Below are positions 1 through 5,136 of a stretch of DNA of 5,136 nt, piece by piece. The translations under genes were made by a program, and so were the position numbers. Where the stretch lies: the NCBI GenBank assembly GCA_052148295.1, contig JBKQIP010000129.1:1-5136 (forward strand), read 5' to 3'. Position 1 is the first letter of the stretch, and the number at the start of each line of letters is the position of its first letter. The notes under the pieces were generated by a model, which saw nothing but the letters and a program-made list of their open reading frames with translations, was not told the origin of the DNA and made no database searches. This DNA is from Bog-473 sp052148295 (GTDB lineage Bacteria; Actinomycetota; Acidimicrobiia; Acidimicrobiales; RAAP-2).

Positions 1-59
1 GTGTCACGGGTGGGGGACCGTCCATGACGCCGCTCGCGCGGCGACGCCACGCGGTGTGA
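1..59 (+). CDS. C-terminal tail of an unknown upstream gene (partial)
   Basis: The frame beginning at base 3 is open from the window edge and stops at TGA 57-59, giving a tail that reads VTGGGPSMTPLARRRHAV. The next gene's GTG start at 56-58 overlaps this stop in the four bases GTGA. That arrangement is typical of coupled operon genes and is the only reason for preferring this frame. The other two frames are less attractive: one stops at 25-27, and the other is continuous with the transporter. Too little is visible for any product call. If real, the gene is probably co-transcribed with the exporter downstream and could be its regulator or a partner, but the sequence does not show which. Confidence 0.4.
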   Translation, partial: VTGGGPSMTPLARRRHAV

Positions 60-1705
60 GCGACGGGAAGGGCGGCGCCGGGCCCGAGCAGCTCCCCGTC
101 TTCGAACGCCCCGACCTGCTGCTCGACCCGAGGGCCGACCCCGGGGCGGCGGCGCTGGGGGCCAGCGGGGCCGAGGCGTCCCTCGATCCGAGCTGGCCGG
201 TCCTGCTTCGGTGGCGGGTGGCGGCACGGGCCGAGCGGAGCCCGCGCTACCGCTGGTTGGCCCTCGGCGCGCTCCTGGCCGGCCTGCTCTCCCTCAATAT
301 CACCTTCACGGTCTTCGTGGTGGCGCTCCCGACGGTCAAGGCCGACTTCCACACCAACTTCTCGGTACTGACCTGGGCGTCGACCGGTCCCCTGCTCGCC
401 TTCGGCATCGCGGCTCCCTTCTTCGGCAAGGCAGGCGACCTCTTCGGTCACCGCCGCTTGTACCTCTTCGGGCTGCTCGGCGCCATGGTCAGTGCCGTGC
501 TCACGGCCACCGCGGCCAACGTCGGCATGCTCCTCTTCGCCCGCGCCCTCGATGGCGTCCAGGGCGCCGCCACCGGAACGGCATCGATGGCACTGATCCT
601 GCAATTGTTCGCTCCGGAGGAGAGGGTCAAGGCCCTCGGATGGTGGTCCCTGGTCGGTGCCGGCGGCCCCGTTCTCGGCGTGACCCTGGGCTCCCCGGTG
701 ATCCAATACTTCGGGTGGCGCACACTCTTCTGGGGACAGCTGGTGCTCCTGGTCATCGCCGCCGGCGTCGTGGCGCTCATCCTCCCGTCCCGGCGGCGTG
801 CTCATCGTGCCCCCGGCGTGGAGCCCCGGCCCGCCGCGGCCGGGGCGGCGGGCTGGGAGGGCATGGACTGGCTGGGGAGCTGGAGTCTGGCCGGTGCCGT
901 CACGGGGGCCATGCTGGTGCTGAGCCTCGGCCCCGTCGTCGGGTGGACGTCGGTCGCGGTGTTCCTCTCGGGCCTGGCGTCGGTGTTCTTCGTCGTCCTC
1001 TTCGTCTGGCGCGAACTGACCTTCGCCACACCGCTCATTCCCACCAAGTACTGGCGCCGCCGCAATTTCGTGTTCCCCATGGGCATGCGGGCATTCTCGA
1101 ACTTCGCCTACTTCGGCGGCTTCTTCCTCTTCCCGCTGCTGATGGAGGAGGTGTACGGCTACAGCGTCTCGCAGGTGGGATTGATCTCGGTCGTGCGCCC
1201 GCTCACCTTCGCCGTCAGCTCGCCCTTGGCCGGATACATGACCGTGCGCACCGGCGAACGCTTCGCCACCGTGGCAGGCGCCGCCTCGGTGCTGCTGTCG
1301 ATGGTGCTCTTCGCCACCCTCCATCCGTCCTCGGGATTGGGGGTCATCGTCTTGGCGCTGGCCCTCTCTGGCCTTGGCATGGGTGTGGCGCTTCCGGCCA
1401 CGTCGGCCACCATGGCCAACGAGGTGGCGACCGCCGAGTACGGAGTGATGAGCGCGGCCCAGCTCATGGCCACTCAGATCGGCGAGGTGGCCGGGATCCA
1501 GGTGGTGCTGACGCTGCAGGAGTCACTGGCGGATCATGCCGGCCTGGCCGACATCCAGCACAGCACGGCGCTCCTGCACAGCTTCCAGATCGCTTTCTGG
1601 GTGGCCGCGCTGATGGCGGGTGCGGGCCTGGTGTGCGCCTGCTTCGTGCGGCGTTTCAACCGGAGCGTCGGGGCATCCGACGCCGCCGATCTGGCCCTCT
1701 CGTGA
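56..1705 (+). CDS. MFS drug exporter, DHA2-type (14 TM)
   Basis: This is an integral membrane proton-coupled exporter of the major facilitator superfamily, 549 residues long. About 14 hydrophobic helices can be picked out, starting near residues 67-92 and ending near 510-530, which fits the DHA2 (14-helix) drug:H+ antiporter group. Motif A is clear at residues 124-134 (GKAGDLFGHRR), in the loop after helix 2. A motif C-like stretch rich in Gly and Pro (GAGGPVLGVTLG, about 201-212) lies in helix 5, as expected for exporters. Residues 1-64 form an unusually long, Pro/Ala/Asp-rich cytoplasmic N-terminus without similarity I recognise. The GTG start at 56 is chosen because it overlaps the preceding stop by four bases. 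The frame is open to the window edge, so a more upstream start cannot be excluded, and I see no strong Shine-Dalgarno. The substrate cannot be told from sequence; drugs, dyes or a lipid are all possible. Confidence 0.9.
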   Translation: MSDGKGGAGPEQLPVFERPDLLLDPRADPGAAALGASGAEASLDPSWPVLLRWRVAARAERSPRYRWLALGALLAGLLSLNITFTVFVVALPTVKADFHTNFSVLTWASTGPLLAFGIAAPFFGKAGDLFGHRRLYLFGLLGAMVSAVLTATAANVGMLLFARALDGVQGAATGTASMALILQLFAPEERVKALGWWSLVGAGGPVLGVTLGSPVIQYFGWRTLFWGQLVLLVIAAGVVALILPSRRRAHRAPGVEPRPAAAGAAGWEGMDWLGSWSLAGAVTGAMLVLSLGPVVGWTSVAVFLSGLASVFFVVLFVWRELTFATPLIPTKYWRRRNFVFPMGMRAFSNFAYFGGFFLFPLLMEEVYGYSVSQVGLISVVRPLTFAVSSPLAGYMTVRTGERFATVAGAASVLLSMVLFATLHPSSGLGVIVLALALSGLGMGVALPATSATMANEVATAEYGVMSAAQLMATQIGEVAGIQVVLTLQESLADHAGLADIQHSTALLHSFQIAFWVAALMAGAGLVCACFVRRFNRSVGASDAADLALS

Positions 1706-1860
1706 GCACCGGGCCGCCTTCACCGGTCGCGAACGCACCGATCAACGGACCTGTCCCCGACGCGGAACTGGCCGCGCCGCCCGGTACCACCCATGTGGGC
1801 GCCTCGCGGCGTCGCCCAGCGGTGCTGGCGCTCGTCAGTGCGTTCCTGGCGGCTCGCTGA
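1702..1860 (+). pseudogene. Truncated start of a third operon gene (52 codons)
   Basis: GTG 1702-1704 overlaps the exporter's TGA (1703-1705) in GTGA, the same junction style as at 56-59. The frame encodes 52 residues: a Pro/Ala/Gly-rich hydrophilic stretch of about 35 residues, the basic cluster SRRRP, then the hydrophobic run AVLALVSAFLAA, and a TGA at 1858-1860. A cytoplasmic N-terminus, positive charges and the first half of a membrane helix look like the opening of a membrane protein or membrane-fusion (HlyD/EmrA-like) partner cut off mid-helix. The hydrophobic run is too short to span a membrane well. What follows, 1861-1925, shows no continuation I recognise in any frame. It may instead be a genuine tiny protein or a non-coding tail. 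Calling it an EmrA-like remnant would be a guess from its position after a DHA2 exporter. Confidence 0.35.
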
Positions 1861-1869
1861 CCGGGACCA

Positions 1870-1890
1870 GCGGGTCACCCGCCACGTGAC
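1870..1890. repeat. Nested inverted repeats, function unknown
   Basis: Bases 1870-1882 form a near-perfect palindrome, GCGGGT C ACCCGC, with 6-base arms around a single base. CACGTG follows at 1883-1888. A second inverted pair overlaps them, GTCAC at 1874-1878 against GTGAC at 1886-1890. The cluster sits just after the premature stop of the truncated frame and before the decayed stretch. It has no following T run, so it is not a standard terminator. It could be an operator-like site or the edge of a lost mobile element. In G+C-rich DNA, short palindromes of this size also arise by chance. Confidence 0.3.
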
Positions 1891-1925
1891 GACGCCGTTC
1901 CGTCCGGTGCCGCATCTCGACCGTC

Positions 1926-2012
1926 TTATTGCGCCGACACCCGCGTACGCATGAGGACTGCGGCGGCGATACTGGTGAAGGCACACAGCACTAGACGGTC
2001 GGAGCGGTCCGA
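1926..2012 (-). pseudogene. Possible IS5-like transposase C-terminal remnant
   Basis: Read on the minus strand, about 28 codons end in a TAA at 1926-1928 and encode SDRSDRLVLCAFTSIAAAV followed by LMRTRVSAQ. This recalls the last helix of IS5-family transposases, which commonly ends in an R-Y-D-[KR]...hydrophobic-A-A-A-V pattern a few residues from the stop. A Tyr codon followed by CG and then GAC CGC at the upstream edge would give an RYDR-like reading if a small frame disruption is allowed. No DDE residues, terminal inverted repeats or target-site duplication are visible, so at most the last few dozen codons survive. The resemblance is from memory of family patterns and is weak. The stretch could equally be chance coding potential antisense to non-coding DNA. 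Confidence 0.25.
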
Positions 2013-2449
2013 TACGTCTTCGACCTGGACTTGCGATCGACCACCCTGCTCCACGTGGCCGGCCGGGGTCTCGTGGTCGAGGAGCCGTCGGTGATCGCGC
2101 TCGAGGGGGACTCTGGCGAGGCGGCTGCCGTCGGCTCCATGGCCGAGGCTCTCTCGGGCCGGGAGCCGGAGGGCATCGCCGTCGTGTGGCCGTTCATCGC
2201 CGACGTCGAGGCGTCGACGCTCATGCTCAACGCCTTCTTGCACCGGGCCCACGTCCACCGGGCCTCATGCGGCCGTTGGCCGTGATCTGTGTGCCGAGAA
2301 GCGCCACCTCCCACGAGCGCCGGGCGGTGGCCTACACCGTCAAGGTGCGCAATCCCCATTGTGCCGTGCGCCTGGTCGACGAGGCCGTCGCGGCCTCGGC
2401 CGGAGCAGGAGCGCACGGCAGCGTGCCCGGAAGCTCGAGGGCCGCCTGA
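2007..2449 (+). pseudogene. MreB/actin-like protein, N-terminal fragment, frameshifted
   Basis: The translation matches the N-terminal part of the bacterial actin MreB, which polymerises under the membrane and guides cell-wall synthesis. Frame 2007-2261 gives VFDLDLRSTT, aligning with the first phosphate loop IDLGTANT but lacking its Gly. Then come the MreB hallmark VAGRGLVVEEPSVIAL and, further on, GIAVVWPFIADVEASTLMLNAFL, corresponding to the VRPLKDGVIADFEVTEAML region. The match then jumps to the frame starting near 2261: LMRPLAVICVPRSATSHERRAV, equivalent to the [23 protein letters not shown] region of E. coli MreB, followed by VDEAVAASAGAGAHG in place of IEEPMAAAIGAGLP. The reading ends at TGA 2447-2449, before the second phosphate loop DIGGGTT. 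Only about 145 of the usual 340 residues remain. There is no ATG, GTG or TTG at the expected start; the first in-frame start, TTG 2031, falls inside the phosphate loop. Restoring one G in the run at 2260-2262 rejoins the frames. Most likely a dead gene copy. Confidence 0.75.
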
Positions 2450-2492
2450 AGGCACCGGCGGGCGCCGTAGGTCGGCCTCGGGCCTCAAGCCG

Positions 2493-2900
2493 TCAGGACG
2501 TCATCTCCCTCAGCCGGGTGGCCAGCTCGGCCGCCTTGGGGTCGGGTGACGGGGCGGCGGTGAGGGCCATGAGCTTGGCCATGTCGCCCTCGACCCTGAC
2601 CTTGCCGGCCATGAAGGCCTGCATGCCTGCCTGCGGGTTCCCGTCGATCAGGATGGACTTGGCGGTTACGTAGTCGACCGTGACCTTGAGGTCGGGTGCC
2701 TCGAGGTGACCGGTCTCGAGCACGAGTTCCCCGTCCGACGTGTCAAGGTGGGCGTCGACGTCCTTGTCGCCGAATGGAACCTCGGTGACGACGAGGTTCA
2801 TGCGGACGGCCTGGGCGATGGGGGTCGCCGTCCCGGCGTATTCGGCGCGGATTTTGCGGGCTTCCTCCAACCACTCGTCGCTCAAGAACGGGTAGGGCAT
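2493..2900 (-). CDS. SCP2 sterol-carrier domain protein
   Basis: This is a small soluble protein of 135 residues made of a single SCP2 (sterol carrier protein 2) fold, a cupped beta-sheet with helices that binds sterols, fatty acyl chains or acyl-CoA. The N-terminal helix (about residues 7-20) precedes a strand region, NLVVTEVPFG. The central hydrophilic strands follow (about 48-78, including LKVTVDYVTAKSIL). The most diagnostic part is residues 87-111, GNPQAGMQAFMAGKVRVEGD and MAKLM, which matches the conserved G-x-x-x-x-x-A-F-x-x-G-K-[IV]-x-[IV]-x-G-D-x-x-x-[LA] signature of the family. Start ATG 2898-2900 is supported by AGAGGAG at a spacing of 8 bases. The gene is monocistronic here, divergent from the esterase-gatCA operon. 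Its 3' end points at the mreB-like remnant. In actinomycetes such stand-alone proteins often accompany lipid metabolism; the ligand is unknown. Confidence 0.85.
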   Translation of the reverse strand: MPYPFLSDEWLEEARKIRAEYAGTATPIAQAVRMNLVVTEVPFGDKDVDAHLDTSDGELVLETGHLEAPDLKVTVDYVTAKSILIDGNPQAGMQAFMAGKVRVEGDMAKLMALTAAPSPDPKAAELATRLREMTS

Positions 2901-2908
2901 GGCGCTGG

Positions 2909-2915
2909 CTCCTCT
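2909..2915 (-). promoter_or_regulatory. Shine-Dalgarno of the SCP2 gene
   Basis: On the minus strand this reads AGAGGAG, a strong match to the anti-Shine-Dalgarno of 16S rRNA, and ends 8 bases before the ATG. It fixes the start at 2900 and contrasts with the esterase on the other strand, which has no comparable site. Confidence 0.8.
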
Positions 2916-2932
2916 GTCGTCGGCTTGCTCTT

Positions 2933-2946
2933 ACCTCGGGCGAGGT
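2933..2946. repeat. Inverted repeat in the divergent intergenic region
   Basis: ACCTCG (2933-2938), GG, CGAGGT (2941-2946): perfect 6-base arms around 2 bases, lying between the divergent SCP2 and esterase genes. It falls inside the probable 5' leader of the SCP2 transcript, about 33 bases upstream of its start codon. It could be an operator half-site pair or a small leader hairpin. The arms are short and may be chance in such G+C-rich sequence. Confidence 0.3.
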
Positions 2947-2981
2947 GGCCGGGACTCCGCCGGAACCTCGTGGCCGCCGGA

Positions 2982-2987
2982 ACGATA
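2982..2987 (-). promoter_or_regulatory. Candidate -10 element for the SCP2 gene
   Basis: The minus strand reads TATCGT, fitting the actinobacterial TANNNT -10 pattern. It would place transcription start near 2975 and give a leader of about 75 bases containing the inverted repeat and the AGAGGAG site. No convincing -35 hexamer lies 16-19 bases upstream, so this is a weak call. It sits within 20 bases of the opposing esterase -10, so the two promoters would overlap. Confidence 0.25.
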
Positions 2988-3000
2988 GTCGCCTCACCAC

Positions 3001-3006
3001 TAACAT
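3001..3006 (+). promoter_or_regulatory. -10 element of a probable leaderless promoter (esterase-gatCA)
   Basis: TAACAT matches the TANNNT -10 consensus. Its last base is followed by 8 bases and then the GTG at 3015, the spacing at which transcription would begin on or next to the start codon. The only purine-rich bases between them are AGG at 3011-3013, one base before the GTG, too near to act as a Shine-Dalgarno. This pattern is characteristic of leaderless transcripts, which are common in actinomycetes. The -35 region around 2978-2984 (CGGAACG) is poor, as is usual for such promoters. Confidence 0.5.
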
Positions 3007-3014
3007 GCCCAGGC

Positions 3015-3779
3015 GTGACTGCCCCCATTCTTCCCGGAGCCGAGCCCTATTCCGCCACCGGTGACGGGCGGGGCGCCCTGGTGCTGCACGGCTTCACCGG
3101 GAACCCCCAGTCCATGCGCGGCCTGGCGCTGGCGTTGGCCGACGCCGGGTTCACGGTGGAGCTTCCCCTACTGCCGGGACATGGCACCGACATCGCCGAC
3201 ATGATCCCCACGCGGTGGGAGGATTGGTCGGCGGCCGCCGAGGCGGCGTACGAAGAATTGGCGGCCCGGTGCGAGACGGTGACCGTGGTCGGGCTCTCCA
3301 TGGGGGGCTCACTGGCCGTCTGGCTGGGGGAGCGTCACCCGGAGATCGCCGCCCTCGTCCTGGTCAACCCGCTCGTCGTGCCGCCCGATGCCGACGCGGT
3401 GGCTTTCATCGAGTCGATGCTCGAAGGCGGGGACGAACTGGCTCCGGGTGTGGGGAGCGACATCGCCCAAGAGGGCGTCACCGAGTCGGCCTATGCGCAG
3501 TTGCCCCTGCGCGCCGCGCTGTCCCTGTTTGCCGGAGTGGGCGAGGTGGAGGCCGATCTGGGTGCAGTCACCTGCCCCATCCTCCTCTTCTCGAGCCCCC
3601 AGGACCATGTCGTCCCGCCCGTGTCGGGAGATCGGCTGGTCGCCGGGGTGAGCGGATCGGTGGAGCGCATCGTGCTGGAGCGCAGCTTCCACGTGGCCAC
3701 ACTCGACTTCGACAAGGACGAGATCGAGGCGCGCACGGTCGAGTTCGTGACCGGCGTGCTGGCCGCTTCGGGGGCATGA
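3015..3779 (+). CDS. Alpha/beta-hydrolase, Est30-like carboxylesterase / monoacylglycerol lipase
   Basis: This soluble serine hydrolase of 254 residues is predicted to cleave short- to medium-chain carboxyl esters or monoacylglycerols. The oxyanion-hole motif LHGFTGN is at residues 24-30. The nucleophile elbow GLSMGG puts the catalytic Ser at 95. The acid Asp is at 197 in SSPQDHVVPP, and the His at 226 in RSFHVATLDFD. Order, spacing and length fit the Geobacillus Est30 / bacterial monoacylglycerol lipase group, including a short cap (about 120-175). No signal peptide is seen. The frame is open far upstream, antisense to the SCP2 gene. GTG 3015 is chosen because the protein fold begins there, a -10 element lies just ahead, and the next Met (residue 34) falls after the oxyanion hole. 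Its TGA overlaps the gatC ATG by four bases. The natural substrate is unknown. I see no direct biochemical link to tRNA amidation; the pairing may serve co-expression only. Confidence 0.88.
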   Translation: MTAPILPGAEPYSATGDGRGALVLHGFTGNPQSMRGLALALADAGFTVELPLLPGHGTDIADMIPTRWEDWSAAAEAAYEELAARCETVTVVGLSMGGSLAVWLGERHPEIAALVLVNPLVVPPDADAVAFIESMLEGGDELAPGVGSDIAQEGVTESAYAQLPLRAALSLFAGVGEVEADLGAVTCPILLFSSPQDHVVPPVSGDRLVAGVSGSVERIVLERSFHVATLDFDKDEIEARTVEFVTGVLAASGA

Positions 3780-4117
3780 GCGCCCCGCGGCAGCGGGGAA
3801 CCGACACCGGGGACACCCCCGGGCGGCTGACCCGGGACGACGTGGTCCATGTGGCGCTCCTGGCTCGTCTGGCCCTGACCGAGGAAGAGGTCGATCTGTT
3901 CACGGGCCAACTCGGCACCGTGCTGGAGCACGCGGCCGACGTGGCCGCCCTCGACCTGTCGCACCTCGAGCCCTCGTCCCACCCCATCGCCATCGACACG
4001 GTGGTGCGACCCGATGAGCCTCAGCCGGGTGTCGACCGGGACGAAGTGCTCGCCGCCGCCCCGTCGGTCGAGGACCACCGCTTCCGGGTGCCGCGCATCG
4101 TGGGGGAGGCGCCGTGA
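3776..4117 (+). CDS. gatC: Glu-tRNA(Gln)/Asp-tRNA(Asn) amidotransferase subunit C
   Basis: GatC is the small subunit that wraps around GatA and stabilises its contact with GatB in the cytosolic GatCAB amidotransferase. That complex turns mischarged Glu-tRNA(Gln) (and, where needed, Asp-tRNA(Asn)) into Gln- and Asn-tRNA. The protein has 113 residues. The family core begins at LTRDDVVHVALLARLALTEE (residues 18-37) and continues with a helix through FTGQLGTVLEHAADVAALD. The typical HPI...VVRPDEP segment lies near 69-82, and the C-terminal AAPSVEDHRFRVPRIV at 94-109. About 15 extra, low-complexity residues precede the core. Start ATG 3776 is chosen for its ATGA overlap with the esterase stop; upstream CGGGGGC is only a weak ribosome site, so translation is probably coupled. 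Its own stop overlaps gatA by four bases. Confidence 0.93.
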   Translation: MSAPRQRGTDTGDTPGRLTRDDVVHVALLARLALTEEEVDLFTGQLGTVLEHAADVAALDLSHLEPSSHPIAIDTVVRPDEPQPGVDRDEVLAAAPSVEDHRFRVPRIVGEAP

Positions 4118-5136
4118 CGAGCGCACGGGTCATGGCCGACGACGTGCGAGCCGGAGGGCGCACGGCGCGGGAGATCACCGAGGCGTCCCTGGCCGCCATC
4201 GCGGACCGCGACGAGGGCCTGCATGCGTTCCTGACGGTCCTGGCCGACGAGGCGCTGGCTCAGGCCGATGCCGTCGACGCGGCGGTGGCCCAGGGGACGG
4301 ACCCCGGACCGCTGGCCGGCGTACCCGTGGCGTTGAAGGACAACCTGTGCATGCGGGGGGTCCCGACCACCTGCGGCTCGCGCATCTTGGAGGGGTGGCG
4401 CCCGCCCTACGACGCCACCGCGATCGAGAAGCTGCGAGCCGCCGGGGCGATCACCCTGGGCAAGACCAATATGGACGAGTTCGCCATGGGCAGCTCGACG
4501 GAGAACTCCGCCTTCGGCCCGACCCGTAATCCCCACGGGATCGATCTGGTCCCCGGGGGCAGCAGCGGGGGATCCGCGGCGGCCGTGGCGGCCGGCCTGG
4601 CACCCCTCGGTCTCGGTTCGGACACCGGGGGATCGATCCGCCAGCCTGCCGCCTTCTGCGGCGTGGTGGGCATGAAGCCCACCTATGGACGCGTCTCGCG
4701 CTATGGGCTCGTGGCCTTCGCCAGCTCGTTGGACCAGATCGGCCCCTTTGCCACCACCGTCGGGGACGCCGCCCTCCTCTTCGACGTGGTGGCCGGGCAC
4801 GACCGGCGCGACAGCACATCGCTGCCCGTGGCCGGCCCGCCCACGGCGGCGACGGTGGGCGACGGCGTCGAGGGCGTGCGCGTCGGCGTGTGCCCCGATC
4901 TCATCGATGGCTGCGCGCCCGACGTGGCGGTGAGGGTCCATGCAGCGGCCGAGGCCCTGGCGGCGGCCGGGGCCAAGGTCGACGAGGTGCGGGTGCCCGA
5001 GTTCGCCTACGGTCTGTCGGCGTACTACCTCATCGCGCCGGCCGAGGCCTCCTCCAACCTTGCCCGTTACGACGGCGTGCGGTACGGGCTCCGGGTCGAT
5101 GGGGACGATGTCGAGGCCATGAACACGGCGACCCGC
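4114..5136 (+). CDS. gatA: Glu-tRNA(Gln)/Asp-tRNA(Asn) amidotransferase subunit A (partial, 3' end cut)
   Basis: GatA is the glutaminase subunit of GatCAB; it releases ammonia from Gln or Asn and channels it to GatB for tRNA-bound Glu/Asp amidation. The first 341 codons are present with no stop, against a usual length of about 480-490 residues; the rest lies beyond the window. The amidase signature is intact. The Ser-cisSer-Lys triad appears as Lys75 (VALKDN), cis-Ser150 (PGGSSGGSAAAVAA) and nucleophile Ser174 (GSDTGGSIRQPA). The 99- and 24-residue spacings equal those of the S. aureus enzyme (K79, S154, S178). GKTNMDEFAMGSSTENSAFG (116-135), CGVVGMKPTYGRVSRYGLVA and SSLDQIGPF are all family-typical. 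GTG 4114 overlaps the gatC stop in GTGA; the next start, ATG 4132, would remove six residues before the first helix and is the alternative. Probably followed by gatB, or gatB lies elsewhere. Confidence 0.97.
   Translation, partial: MTSARVMADDVRAGGRTAREITEASLAAIADRDEGLHAFLTVLADEALAQADAVDAAVAQGTDPGPLAGVPVALKDNLCMRGVPTTCGSRILEGWRPPYDATAIEKLRAAGAITLGKTNMDEFAMGSSTENSAFGPTRNPHGIDLVPGGSSGGSAAAVAAGLAPLGLGSDTGGSIRQPAAFCGVVGMKPTYGRVSRYGLVAFASSLDQIGPFATTVGDAALLFDVVAGHDRRDSTSLPVAGPPTAATVGDGVEGVRVGVCPDLIDGCAPDVAVRVHAAAEALAAAGAKVDEVRVPEFAYGLSAYYLIAPAEASSNLARYDGVRYGLRVDGDDVEAMNTATR

Noticed and set aside
211..1701. A long open frame in the +1 register through the exporter
   Set aside because: Its translation is Arg/Gly/Pro-rich with no domain, as expected for an out-of-frame reading of G+C-rich coding DNA. 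Only its last 52 codons, after GTG 1702, were considered real.
2255..2267. Programmed ribosomal frameshift in the mreB-like frames
   Set aside because: No slippery heptamer or downstream structure is evident, and the fragment also lacks a start and its C-terminal half, so simple decay is the better explanation.
2450..2492. CGGC-GGGC-GCCG hairpin (2456-2467) as a terminator between the convergent mreB fragment and SCP2 gene
   Set aside because: Stem is only 4 bases and there is no U tract on either strand; such hairpins are frequent by chance in this composition.
2289..2549. Small plus-strand open frames over 2289-2673
   Set aside because: Frame shadows of the mreB-like fragment and of the antisense SCP2 gene, with no domain content.
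2706..3014. N-terminal extension of the esterase frame
   Set aside because: It runs antisense to the well-supported SCP2 gene and across the intergenic promoter region. The hydrolase fold starts after GTG 3015.
3215..3775. Upstream extension of the gatC frame through the esterase
   Set aside because: Low-complexity Arg/Gly translation overlapping a real gene. The ATGA junction at 3776 and the family length support the short GatC.
4021..4941. 306-codon minus-strand open frame opposite gatA
   Set aside because: It is antisense to a gatA reading with all catalytic motifs, and its product is His/Arg/Gly-rich without recognisable domains.

Overview
The window is high-G+C DNA (roughly 70% by eye) whose genes strongly prefer G or C at the third codon position, use GTG starts freely, and are packed with 4-base start/stop overlaps. 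A Ser/Lys amidase-type GatA with GatC, and a small stand-alone SCP2-type lipid-binding protein, point to a high-G+C actinomycete. Acidimicrobiia is my best guess, but it rests on general resemblance and was not computed.

Left part (1-1860): the 3' end of an unseen gene overlaps by 4 bases a 14-helix DHA2-type major facilitator drug exporter (56-1705). A third reading frame opens with another 4-base GTGA overlap at 1702, but stops after 52 codons just past a hydrophobic segment. It looks like the truncated start of a third operon gene.

Middle part (about 1861-2492): this stretch holds no intact gene I can recognise and appears to be a graveyard. On the minus strand a short tail resembles the C-terminus of an IS5-like transposase (weak). 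Abutting it on the plus strand is a clear MreB/actin-like N-terminal half that has no start codon, carries a frameshift in a G run near 2260, and ends before the second phosphate-binding loop.

Right part (2493-5136): a minus-strand SCP2 sterol-carrier domain gene is divergent from a plus-strand operon. That operon holds an Est30-like alpha/beta-hydrolase esterase, then gatC, then gatA, which runs off the window end. The three operon genes are joined by ATGA and GTGA overlaps, suggesting translational coupling. The esterase start lies 8 bases after a TAACAT -10 element and has no usable Shine-Dalgarno, so the transcript is probably leaderless. GatC and GatA are subunits of the amidotransferase that converts mischarged Glu-tRNA(Gln) and/or Asp-tRNA(Asn) to the correct aminoacyl-tRNA.

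I see no novel defence, mobile or biosynthetic system here. The points worth a second look are the decayed middle region and the leaderless, coupled esterase-gatCA operon.
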